Assembly (NCBI GenBank): GCA_026984335.1 | Contig: JALSSK010000429.1 | Span: 1 to 37,137 of the forward strand | DNA: 37,137 nucleotides | Origin: Rhodothermales bacterium | Lineage (GTDB): Bacteria; Bacteroidota; Rhodothermia; Rhodothermales; ISCAR-4553 | Direction: 5' to 3' | Part shown: piece after piece, positions 1 to 6,606 of the stretch | How positions within the stretch are numbered: position 1 is the stretch's first letter | How the letters are laid out: the number at the start of each line of letters is the position of its first letter | Program-made: the position numbers and the translations under genes | Notes under the pieces: generated by a model | Databases searched by the model: none | Seen by the model: only the letters and a program-made list of their open reading frames with translations | What the model was told of the DNA's origin: nothing

Positions 1-2
1 CC

Positions 3-155
3 TGGGAACGCGTGCCGGGTCCTGCGCTTCGTATGGATCTTGAGCACGGACCACTTGCGGTCGCCTCGCCCAAGAACCATGCGATACAACGGACAACGCT
101 CCGCGTCGCCGCTGATCGCCAGACGTTATACGTAGAAGAAACCGATGACACCTAA
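3..155 (+). CDS. Possible C-terminal tail of an upstream gene (partial)
   Basis: The third forward frame is open from the left edge of the window to a TAA at 153-155 and reads ...GPLAVASPKNHAIQRTTLRV... before ending. It has no visible start and overlaps both the putative attC half-site at 84-131 and the first codons of the HEPN gene. I do not recognise a family. The composition is protein-like but 50 codons of GC-rich sequence can stay open by chance. If real it would be the end of the preceding cassette gene; if the attC reading is right, its end would run through the recombination site. Confidence 0.2.
   Translation, partial: WERVPGPALRMDLEHGPLAVASPKNHAIQRTTLRVAADRQTLYVEETDDT
84..131 (+). 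repeat. Putative integron attC site (3' half clear, 5' half uncertain)
   Basis: The sequence ends in GTTATAC, close to the R' core GTTRRRY of attC sites, 14 bases before the start of the HEPN gene, which is where a cassette junction should lie. ATACAAC at 84-90 could be the R'' partner. The interior GCTCCGCGTCGCCGCTG is nearly identical to GCTCCGCGTCACCGCTG inside the long site at 3598-3732, which ties the two together. Internal pairing is weak and 48 bases is short for an attC, so the true 5' boundary may lie further left or outside the window. Confidence 0.45.
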
Positions 156-933
156 AGCAGGATTCAATGCTGCCCTCGAACGAGCTGAACATCTTTTGCG
201 TTTGTACGAATTAATTTGCGACACACGAAAACGTGCAGTTAGAGAAGACTGGGCAAGGGCATTTAAGCAATTGATGCATTGGCCAGCAGGCAATCAGATT
301 GTGCGTATAGATGGAAAAGATAGGGAAAGCCTATTGGTATTTAGAGAGGAGTGTGGCGTCGAACGTCATCACTTCGCGCATGAATATCTGACAGAATTAT
401 TGCGAAGCGCGATAGTTGCATCTGTGTCTGCGCTCGATCGTATGCTTCATGACCATGTTGTTAAGCAATCGTGGAAGTTGCTTTCAAGAAAATAGCCTAA
501 AATACCAAAGAAATTAAAGGGCATATCGCTTTCGGCATTGGATGCGAGAAAAGCAGTTGAGCATTTGCGGAGGAATTCAACAGCTCGCCCTGGAAATATT
601 ATAAAAAAAGCGATCCAAGACAGACTTCATCGTGATTATACATTTCAAACTCCGGACTCTGTTCTGACCGCAGCCCAGATGTTGGGAGTGAAAGATTTCT
701 GGAGTAAAGTGGCCGACAAAATGCCGAATACACCACCAAAAGAAGATGTGATTAAGCAGCTTCGTTCAATCACGCAGAGGCGAAACCAGATTGTGCATGA
801 GGCTGATCTTATAAGGACAAATCGCCAGCAGCCTTCATTGAGGTCTATTTCCTTCAGTGAAGCTAGGCAGAACGTAAATTGGATGAGGGTATTTGGTGAG
901 GCGGTAAATGATGTTATTGAGGAAAACGTATAA
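145..933 (+). pseudogene. HEPN-domain protein interrupted by an in-frame TAG stop
   Basis: The ORFs at 145-495 and 538-933 lie in the same reading frame and are separated only by TAG at 493-495; the codons between them read on as PKIPKKLKGISLSALDARKA without another stop. Read through, the product is about 262 residues and resembles the RiboL-PSP-HEPN type: an N-terminal helix with ASVSALDRMLHDHVV and a C-terminal RNQIVHEAD that matches the HEPN R-x4-6-H ribonuclease motif. HEPN proteins of this kind are common in defence and toxin-antitoxin contexts. The start at 545 downstream (TTG at 538 in the ORF track) is probably artificial. The gene is AT-rich compared with the rest of the window and sits between two attC-like sites, so it is best read as a cassette gene that has acquired a nonsense mutation, or that depends on stop readthrough. 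Confidence 0.7.
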
Positions 934-1002
934 CAATCGAGTCAACATGGACTGGCAAATCCGCTGCGCTTCATAGCCAGCCAGTTACCCGTGTCGTTAT
1001 GT
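928..1002 (+). repeat. Integron attC site, short type (about 75 bp)
   Basis: The site starts with GTATAAC (R''-like, overlapping the TAA stop of the HEPN gene) and ends with GTTATGT (R'-like). The start TAACAATCGAGTCAA resembles the start of well-known short attC sites such as that of aadA cassettes (TAACAATTCGTTCAA). ACTGG at 951-955 pairs with CCAGT at 981-985 around a loop, giving the imperfect hairpin expected of a folded bottom strand. Overlap of the gene's stop codon with the first core is typical of cassettes. The protease ORF in the ORF track starts inside this site, at 999, which is one reason to choose a later start for it. Confidence 0.7.
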
Positions 1003-1055
1003 GCCTATATACCATAGGCGTTCTCACTCATCTACAACCTCTCGGAGGACGTATC

Positions 1056-3062
1056 ATGAGACACGTAACGGTCCTAACACTCATCGCGCTTACTACCGGC
1101 CTTGCCGCCCCAGTCTGCGCACAGATCAGTTGGGGCGGAGAGCCTTTCAGCTTCAACGGCAACTTTGAACGCCCAATTCCATCTGTCACGCTGCCGCCTG
1201 TCGATGTCGCGGCGCTTCTGGCAGAAGATGCCGTGGAACGGCAGCAGACCAGACCCCGACCGCCGCGCTTCGCCAAAGCGCTCGACCTTGGGCTTGGTCT
1301 CGACAATGCCGGAAGTTGGACGGTGCTTGCGACGAAGGATCGTCTCTGGCGCTTGCGCATCAACTCACCTGGGGCGCAGTCGCTTTCCTTGATCTTATCG
1401 GAGTTCCATTTGCCCGATGGGGCGACGTTCTACGTCTACAGTGAAGATCGAAGCACGGTCTTGGGCGCGTTCACGGCGACAAACAACAAGCCATACGGAA
1501 AGTTTTCGACCGCTCCGGTTCCGGGCGATGTCATTATTCTGGAGTACTACGAACCGTCGTGGGTGCGTGGGGAAGGGCAGCTTCGTGTATCGAAAGTCGC
1601 CCACGCCTACCGAGACATTTTTGGACGAGATGATCAAGCGGGCCTCAATGGCCCCGGTGACTCATCCTCGTGCAACATCAACGTGAACTGCTCACAGGGT
1701 TCAGCGTGGCAAGATGAAAAGCATGCTGTAGCGATGGTGCTTCTTAGTGATGGAACACGCTGGTGTTCGGGTGCATTGGTTAACAATACCAATCAGGATA
1801 ACATTCCCTACTTTTTGACAGCGTTTCATTGTGCGGATACTAATGGCAATCAGACTCTTTCCCAAGCCGAGATTGATGATGCGGAGACATGGATCTTCCG
1901 GTTCAACTATGATAGTCCACAGTGTACCCCGAGCAGTGAGCCTAGTACGTGGCGATCGATCTCTGGGGCAACATTTCGTGCCGGAAACGCGGCCTCTGAC
2001 TTTGCTCTGATGGAGTTGAGTTCGATGACGCCCTATGCGTATCCGTATTATGCGGGATGGTCCAGGTCGACTGTGGCTCCTACATCAGTAGTGGGAATAC
2101 ATCATCCAGCGGGAGATTTGAAGAAAATCTCTCTTGATAGTGATTCTCCAACCCTTACATCAATTACTGGAGACTCTAACACGCATTGGTATGTTGACGA
2201 TTGGGACGAAGGGACAACTGAAGGTGGTTCTTCAGGCTCACCTCTCTTTGACCAAAACAGCAGAATAATTGGACAAGATCATGCGGGCGATGGTTTTGAT
2301 GCCTGCGATCCAGATAAAGGTACTTATTACGGAGCGTTTCACAAATCATGGGATAATGGCAGCAGTGCTTCGACCCGCTTGAAGGATTGGCTTGATCCCA
2401 GCAGCACAGGAAATACAACCCTCAACGGAAAGTACGGCATTCTCCCTCCTGAACCTCCCGGTAATCTCGTCATCACCAACGCCGGCCAAATGAACGCCTC
2501 GCCCAATCTCACCTGGACGGCCAGCCCCAGTTCCAACGTCGACCACTACGAAGTCTACCGCTGCCCCAGCTATTATCGCAACTGCTTCACCTACGGCTCC
2601 ACGATTGCCACGCCGACCGGCGCCTCGTACACCGATTTTGGCATCACCATCACCGCGCAGAGCCAGGCCTACGACGAATTCTCTTACCGGGTGCGCGCCG
2701 TAAGCAGCGACGAGGTGGAATCCGCCTACACGAACTGGGCCTCCGTCTGGGGAGATCTTCCCCAGAAACGAGGTGTGTCAGATGAGGTGCCGTTACCCGC
2801 AGTCTTCGCGCTCTCGCAGAACCACCCGAATCCCTTTAACCCGCAGACGCAGATCCGCTTCGCACTTCCTGAAGCGAGGCTGGTTTCGCTGGTGGTCTAT
2901 GATGTGACGGGCCGGGAGATGGCTCGTCTGGTCGAGGGGATCGTAAAGGCAGGCTACCACGAGGTTGTCTTCGACGGGGCGCGCCTGCCGAGTGGCGTCT
3001 ACCTGTACCGGCTGCAAGCAGGAGCCTTTGTTGAGACGAAGCGGATGGCGCTGATCAAGTGA
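1056..3062 (+). CDS. Secreted trypsin-fold serine protease with T9SS sorting domain
   Basis: I choose ATG 1056 rather than 999 because CTCGGAGG lies just upstream and the product then begins with a clean signal peptide (MRHVTVLTLIALTTGLAAPVCAQ). The 668-residue protein has a prodomain-like N-terminal part, a trypsin-fold protease domain with a visible triad (H258 in LTAFHCAD, D315 in SDFALMEL, S393 in GGSSGSPL), a fibronectin-III-like segment around 470-570 and a C-terminal type A sorting domain (NHPNPFNPQTQIRF...GVYLYRL). The layout resembles secreted lysyl-endopeptidase-like enzymes. The product is expected to cross the outer membrane by T9SS and act outside the cell or on its surface; substrate unknown. 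The catalytic part (about 1690-2420) is more AT-rich than the FN3/sorting part, suggesting a mosaic origin. It lies between two attC-like sites. Confidence 0.88.
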   Translation: MRHVTVLTLIALTTGLAAPVCAQISWGGEPFSFNGNFERPIPSVTLPPVDVAALLAEDAVERQQTRPRPPRFAKALDLGLGLDNAGSWTVLATKDRLWRLRINSPGAQSLSLILSEFHLPDGATFYVYSEDRSTVLGAFTATNNKPYGKFSTAPVPGDVIILEYYEPSWVRGEGQLRVSKVAHAYRDIFGRDDQAGLNGPGDSSSCNINVNCSQGSAWQDEKHAVAMVLLSDGTRWCSGALVNNTNQDNIPYFLTAFHCADTNGNQTLSQAEIDDAETWIFRFNYDSPQCTPSSEPSTWRSISGATFRAGNAASDFALMELSSMTPYAYPYYAGWSRSTVAPTSVVGIHHPAGDLKKISLDSDSPTLTSITGDSNTHWYVDDWDEGTTEGGSSGSPLFDQNSRIIGQDHAGDGFDACDPDKGTYYGAFHKSWDNGSSASTRLKDWLDPSSTGNTTLNGKYGILPPEPPGNLVITNAGQMNASPNLTWTASPSSNVDHYEVYRCPSYYRNCFTYGSTIATPTGASYTDFGITITAQSQAYDEFSYRVRAVSSDEVESAYTNWASVWGDLPQKRGVSDEVPLPAVFALSQNHPNPFNPQTQIRFALPEARLVSLVVYDVTGREMARLVEGIVKAGYHEVVFDGARLPSGVYLYRLQAGAFVETKRMALIK

Positions 3063-3122
3063 GCGCTTGAGAGTGTTAGCTTGCGTTGTCCATTCCATTG
3101 TAGAAAGAATGAGGTCAAGGCT

Positions 3123-3593
3123 ATGAAGACGTTCATGAAGCTCGGACTCGGAATCTTGGTCTTCGGGCTGGGATCTTGTCAGTTGGTAGACTACGAGGAA
3201 ACGGCATTGAAGACTACTGCTGATGTGCCCTTGATTGGCACCGAGTGGGATCTGGTGTCATTCGAGGACGTTGGTGATGGTGGGTCCGATGCAGGCAGTG
3301 TGGGGATCCTGCTGGTCTTTGAAGAGGATGGCCGGGTAAAGGGAGGAAGCTATCAAAAAGCAGGAGGGCCAAAGGCAGCCAATCAGTATAGAGGCACGTA
3401 TCAGCTTGCAATAGCAGATAGTCTGTCAATTCAGATCCAATGGACTACTGAAATAAATGAGCCTTCAGGATCAAAATATATGTCTTTTATACAAGCCCTT
3501 CGAGCCACCGTTGCTTATGAGATTGAAGGAAACACCTTGCGCATCTTTTATGATGGTGGGGAAAAAGCATTGGTCTTCAGGGCACGTGAATGA
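3123..3593 (+). CDS. META/HslJ-like domain lipoprotein
   Basis: Start ATG 3123 is chosen over 3081 because it gives a lipoprotein signal peptide, MKTFMKLGLGILVFGLGSC, with lipobox LGSC and a purine-rich AGGTCAAGG upstream. The mature part of about 136 residues looks like a META domain: an opening LIGTEWDLVSFE strand, a central GxxxxAANQYRGTYQL segment and a closing NTLRIFYDGGEKALVF hairpin. META/HslJ-like domains occur in small envelope proteins linked to stress or protease inhibition; the exact role is unknown. It follows the protease by 60 bases on the same strand and may be cotranscribed. Being next to a secreted protease, a protective or inhibitory role is possible but only inferred. Confidence 0.7.
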   Translation: MKTFMKLGLGILVFGLGSCQLVDYEETALKTTADVPLIGTEWDLVSFEDVGDGGSDAGSVGILLVFEEDGRVKGGSYQKAGGPKAANQYRGTYQLAIADSLSIQIQWTTEINEPSGSKYMSFIQALRATVAYEIEGNTLRIFYDGGEKALVFRARE

Positions 3594-3597
3594 GGGC

Positions 3598-3732
3598 ACA
3601 TAACCACGGCATGAACGCGGACGCAGGGCTCGTCGGCGTTTTCACGACCGCAGTTGCTCCGCGTCACCGCTGGTGCTAAATTGAAGGAAATCGGCATGCA
3701 GCCCTGCGCCGGTTATGCACAAGCCGTTGTAC
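3598..3732 (+). repeat. Integron attC site, long type (about 135 bp)
   Basis: It begins four bases after the lipoprotein stop with ACATAAC (R''-like) and ends with GTTGTAC (R'-like), 12 bases before the next gene. Long-range pairing is clear: CGGC 3607-3610 with GCCG 3723-3726, and the 8-base perfect match GCAGGGCT 3623-3630 with AGCCCTGC 3700-3707, around a loop of about 70 bases. The length and form resemble the long attC repeats of chromosomal integrons such as VCR elements. The loop contains GCTCCGCGTCACCGCTG, shared with the site at 84-131. The stretch between the genes has no coding signal of its own. Confidence 0.7.
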
Positions 3733-3744
3733 GCTTAAAGTACC

Positions 3745-4488
3745 ATGACAATCTCTGATCAGAAAAAGAAAGAATATGCCCACTTGCTGGCGTTCAAAGA
3801 TAGCCTTCCAGATTTTCCCCAAGGCCAGATCACGCTTGATGTAGAATGCCCCGACTTCCTGGTTCAATCAGCAACTGGAATCGTCGGCATCGAGCACACT
3901 GAGGTGTATCATGAGCCCCGAAAGGATGGTGGTTCCTTGCAAGCCACAGAAACATACGTTCACCAAATCCTCCTTCGCGCGAAGGAAATACACAGGGATC
4001 AAGGTGGCAGACCTGCTCTTGTTTGGCTGAACCTCACAAGCGGAGCACGGCTTAACAAAGCGAAGGTTGGGCCGCTTGCTACAGATCTTGCTAACATCGT
4101 TCAGACGAAAATGCCTCCTAATCAGGAGTCAACAAAGATTAGGCAAACCTGGAATGACAAGAGCCACTTGCCTCCGGAATTTTCTTCCGTGACTATCTTC
4201 CGATACGATAGCCTGCAAGATCCAGTTTGGGGACCTATAATGGCCGGTTGGATGCCGGATATAACTTCTGGTATTATCCAGGAAAGGATAGGGTGTAAGA
4301 ATAGCAAGATCCTTAAGTATCGTGAGCGCTGCGATGAAGTCTGGTTATTAATCGTAGTCTACGGTTATCTCCCATCGACGCTCTTCGACGTTTCAGGGAA
4401 AGCGTTGGAGCATACTTACCAGTCGAGCTTTGATCGTATCTATCTCTTCGACTTCCAAAAAAGAAATGCTATCCGGCTGATCCTCTAA
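3745..4488 (+). CDS. Hypothetical cassette protein with PD-(D/E)XK-like motif
   Basis: The 247-residue protein has no signal peptide or membrane segment. Near its N-terminus ECPDFLVQ (E34, P36, D37) is followed by GIEHTE (E50, H51, T52, E53). This spacing recalls the PD-(D/E)xK nuclease core, in which the aspartate and the second acidic residue bind metal, but the usual lysine is replaced by threonine in ExT. A later strand-rich segment, DEVWLLIVVYGY, would suit the same fold. Nuclease activity is therefore a guess; it could be an inactive fold or an unrelated family. ATG 3745 lies right after the attC-like site and the base composition is more AT-rich than the chromosome around it, as expected of a cassette gene. 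Confidence 0.65.
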   Translation: MTISDQKKKEYAHLLAFKDSLPDFPQGQITLDVECPDFLVQSATGIVGIEHTEVYHEPRKDGGSLQATETYVHQILLRAKEIHRDQGGRPALVWLNLTSGARLNKAKVGPLATDLANIVQTKMPPNQESTKIRQTWNDKSHLPPEFSSVTIFRYDSLQDPVWGPIMAGWMPDITSGIIQERIGCKNSKILKYRERCDEVWLLIVVYGYLPSTLFDVSGKALEHTYQSSFDRIYLFDFQKRNAIRLIL

Positions 4489-4513
4489 GTATTCCCTGAT
4501 TGGGAGAGCGCGT

Positions 4514-4577
4514 ATCACAACGCAAGGCAGCCGACAACGTGCTCGACGGTTCCGGCATTGCTCCGCCCTAAGCGTTT
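4514..4577 (+). repeat. Degenerate or truncated attC-like site
   Basis: About 25 bases after the stop of the preceding gene, ATCACAAC followed by GCAAGGCAGCCGACAACG looks like the R''/L'' half of an attC, and ATTGCTCCGCC in the middle echoes GTTGCTCCGCG of the long site at 3598-3732. No convincing GTTRRRY half follows; the sequence runs into an AT-rich GTTTTATTAAC. I read it as the end of the array where the last site has decayed or been cut. Coordinates are approximate. Confidence 0.35.
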
Positions 4578-4737
4578 TATTAACTTGTGGAAAGGTCACC
4601 ATAGCGGATTGCGACCGATCGATACCGACGGGCGGTTCCCATAGCTTCTGGCGAATGACCGGGACCAATGAACATATCGCGGGGTCAGGAGGGGAGCCCT
4701 CGGCAGCGCGGCCGGGACGAGCGCACACGGTCCTCAG

Positions 4738-4905
4738 TCGAATGGTTGCGGCGGTGGTGCGAAGAACTGGTTCGCCGTCGCCCTCGAAGTGCTCATCGTG
4801 ATCGTCGGTGTCGCCGTTGGTTTCCAGGTGACGGCGTGGGGCCGCACGCGCGTGCCGACAAGGCCAAAGAACAGACCTGTCTCCGGCAACTCACGGGCGA
4901 CGGTT
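4738..4905 (+). pseudogene. Frameshifted remnant of a small one-TM membrane protein gene
   Basis: Three pieces in two alternating frames line up as one protein N-terminus: VEWLRRWCE in the frame of 4668, then KNWFAVALEVLIVIVGVAVGFQVTAW in the frame of 4789, then RADKAKEQTCLRQLTGD back in the first frame. This matches a widespread type of small protein with an N-terminal NWxxVxLExxIVxxGVxxGxQVxxW membrane helix followed by RAxxAKExxYLxxLxxD. The second break lies in GCACGCGCGTGCC, where an extra CG dinucleotide would explain it. Nothing recognisable follows before the converging kdgK stop at 4920. The rest of 4578-4737 shows no feature I can support. Function of the intact family is unknown to me. 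Confidence 0.5.
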
Positions 4906-4919
4906 GCGCCGTTCACCGG

Positions 4920-5948
4920 TCATCGCTCCACCCGCCCGGACCCGCCGCCGGCCGTCAGGCGCTCCACCTCCTCGGCGGACACCAGGTTGAAGTCGCCCGG
5001 TATGGTTTGTTTCAAGCAGGAAGCCGCCACGGCGAACTCCAGGGCGTCGCGGGTATTGCGCTTGGTGAGCAGGCCGTAGATGAGGCCGCCCGCGAATGCG
5101 TCGCCGCCGCCGACGCGGTCCACGAGGGTGATTTCATAGCGTCGGGAACGGTACGGAGCAGAACAGTCGCGGTCGTCGAGCATCAGAGCGCTCCAGCCGT
5201 TGTGCGAGGCGGAGAAGCTCTCGCGCAGGGTGATGGCCACCGTCCGGAAGCCGTACGTTTCTCTGAGCCGGCGCGCCAGGTCGGCATAGCCTGCTTCCTC
5301 CAGGCGTCCGTGCGCTACGTCGGCGCCGTCGGCCGTCAGCCCCAGGCTCTTCTCGGCGTCCTCTTCATTGGCGATGCAGACGTCCACGCATCCCATGAGC
5401 GGTTGCATGACGGCGCGGGCTTCCGCCACGGACCAGAGTTTTGAGCGGTAGTTGAGGTCGCAACTGATCCGGGCGCCATGGCGGCGGGCGGCTTCGCAGG
5501 CGGCCCGCAGGGTGCGGCGGGGTTGTTCGCCCAGCGCGGGGGTGATGCCCGTCCAGTGAAACCAGCAGGCCCCCTCAAAGAGCGCGTCGAAGTCGACCTC
5601 CCCGGGGGACAGGGTGGTGACGGCGCTGCCGGCACGGTCATAGAGGACCTTCGAGGGTCGCTGGCCGGCGCCGTTTTCCAGGAAATAGATACCCAGCCGG
5701 TCGCCGCCGCGCACCACGGCATCGGTATGCACGCCGTAGCGCCGGAGGTGGTTGAGCGCTGCCTGGCCGATCTCGTGGCGGGGCAGCTTGGTCAGAAAGT
5801 GGCTCTCCAGGCCGTAGGCGGCCAGCGAAGCGGCCACGTTGGCTTCGCCCCCGCCAAAGGTGACGTCGAACCGGGGGGCCTGGACGAGACGCGCGAAGCC
5901 GGGCGGAGACAGACGAAGCATGATCTCGCCGAAGGTGACGATTTTCAT
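4920..5948 (-). CDS. kdgK: 2-dehydro-3-deoxygluconokinase (PfkB family)
   Basis: Phosphorylates 2-keto-3-deoxygluconate with ATP to KDPG, the entry of uronate breakdown into the Entner-Doudoroff route; cytoplasmic. The 342-residue product starts MKIVTFGEIMLRLSPPGF, typical of KdgK; the ORF-track extension of 25 residues upstream is unlikely. PfkB signatures are seen at GGGEANVAASLAAYG (about 32-46) and DRVGGGDAFAGG, with the catalytic base expected at D283. It is the last gene of the minus-strand operon, 85 bases after lutC. Another PfkB sugar kinase is possible, but the N-terminal pattern and the GH88 and SDR genes elsewhere in the locus favour KDG as substrate. Confidence 0.87.
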   Translation of the reverse strand: MKIVTFGEIMLRLSPPGFARLVQAPRFDVTFGGGEANVAASLAAYGLESHFLTKLPRHEIGQAALNHLRRYGVHTDAVVRGGDRLGIYFLENGAGQRPSKVLYDRAGSAVTTLSPGEVDFDALFEGACWFHWTGITPALGEQPRRTLRAACEAARRHGARISCDLNYRSKLWSVAEARAVMQPLMGCVDVCIANEEDAEKSLGLTADGADVAHGRLEEAGYADLARRLRETYGFRTVAITLRESFSASHNGWSALMLDDRDCSAPYRSRRYEITLVDRVGGGDAFAGGLIYGLLTKRNTRDALEFAVAASCLKQTIPGDFNLVSAEEVERLTAGGGSGRVER

Positions 5949-6033
5949 ACGAAGCAGTGGGTGAGGTTGGGGGGATGGGACAGGAAAGTAAGGGTTGGGA
6001 GAGCAACGTCGAGGCAGGATCAACGGATGCGCG

Positions 6034-6606
6034 TCAGCGGAGCAGCACGGTGAGGCGGCGCGGGCCGTGCGCCCCGATGACGAGCGCCTGCGCGATGTCC
6101 GCCGTCTTCGAAGGGCCGGCGATGAAGACGCCGAAGCCGGCTGCGCGCACGTCGAGCCTGCGATAGGCCTCGTGCATCGTGTCTACCAGCGCGGTGCACG
6201 GCAGGACGAGGACCACGTGCTCGGGCAGGAAGAGGGCGGCGCGGCGCCCGGCCGCCGCTTCACCGACCCATACGGCGCCGTTCTCGGCCACGCCGAGCGT
6301 CCCCTTACAGAGAAACAGGTCCAGGCCGGCCAGGGCCTCGGGCGGGGTGTCGGGCCCGGGCCGCCAGGCGCCCGGGACGGCTTCGTCCAGCCGGGCGGCC
6401 ACACCGCGCGCATCCGGGCAGGCCCGCTGCACCCACGCGCCCACGTCGCCCTCGAGCGGGACGACGGCGCCGGCGGCCTCCTCCACCGCCGCGATGAAGC
6501 GGGCCCTGCGCGCGCCGGAGGGAGGCGCAAAGGCGGGCACGTCCGGCAGCGCGACGGCCGGCGGCCGGTTCCGTTGGATGCGTTTGAGGATGCGTTCGCG
6601 GCTCAT
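6034..6606 (-). CDS. lutC: LutC-like LUD-domain protein (lactate utilization)
   Basis: A 190-residue LUD-domain protein beginning MSRERILKRIQRNRP and carrying the core GTLGVAENGAVWV, TALVDTMHEAY and the ending FGVFIAGPSKTADIAQALVIGAHGPRRLTVLL typical of LutC. It is the smallest subunit of the LutABC system that oxidises L-lactate to pyruvate in the cytoplasm. The ORF track reports it only as the tail of a 623-residue frame that is mostly a shadow of lutB; the start at 6606 is set by an ATGA overlap with the lutB stop. The conserved GPSKTADI motif is intact. Confidence 0.88.
   Translation of the reverse strand: MSRERILKRIQRNRPPAVALPDVPAFAPPSGARRARFIAAVEEAAGAVVPLEGDVGAWVQRACPDARGVAARLDEAVPGAWRPGPDTPPEALAGLDLFLCKGTLGVAENGAVWVGEAAAGRRAALFLPEHVVLVLPCTALVDTMHEAYRRLDVRAAGFGVFIAGPSKTADIAQALVIGAHGPRRLTVLLR

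Noticed and set aside
999-1055. Upstream start for the protease as given in the ORF track
   Set aside because: Lies in and next to the attC site and gives a poor N-terminus; ATG 1056 has a ribosome site and a signal peptide.
4668-5444. 258-residue plus-strand ORF
   Set aside because: Mostly antisense to kdgK; only its first part contributes to the frameshifted membrane-protein remnant.
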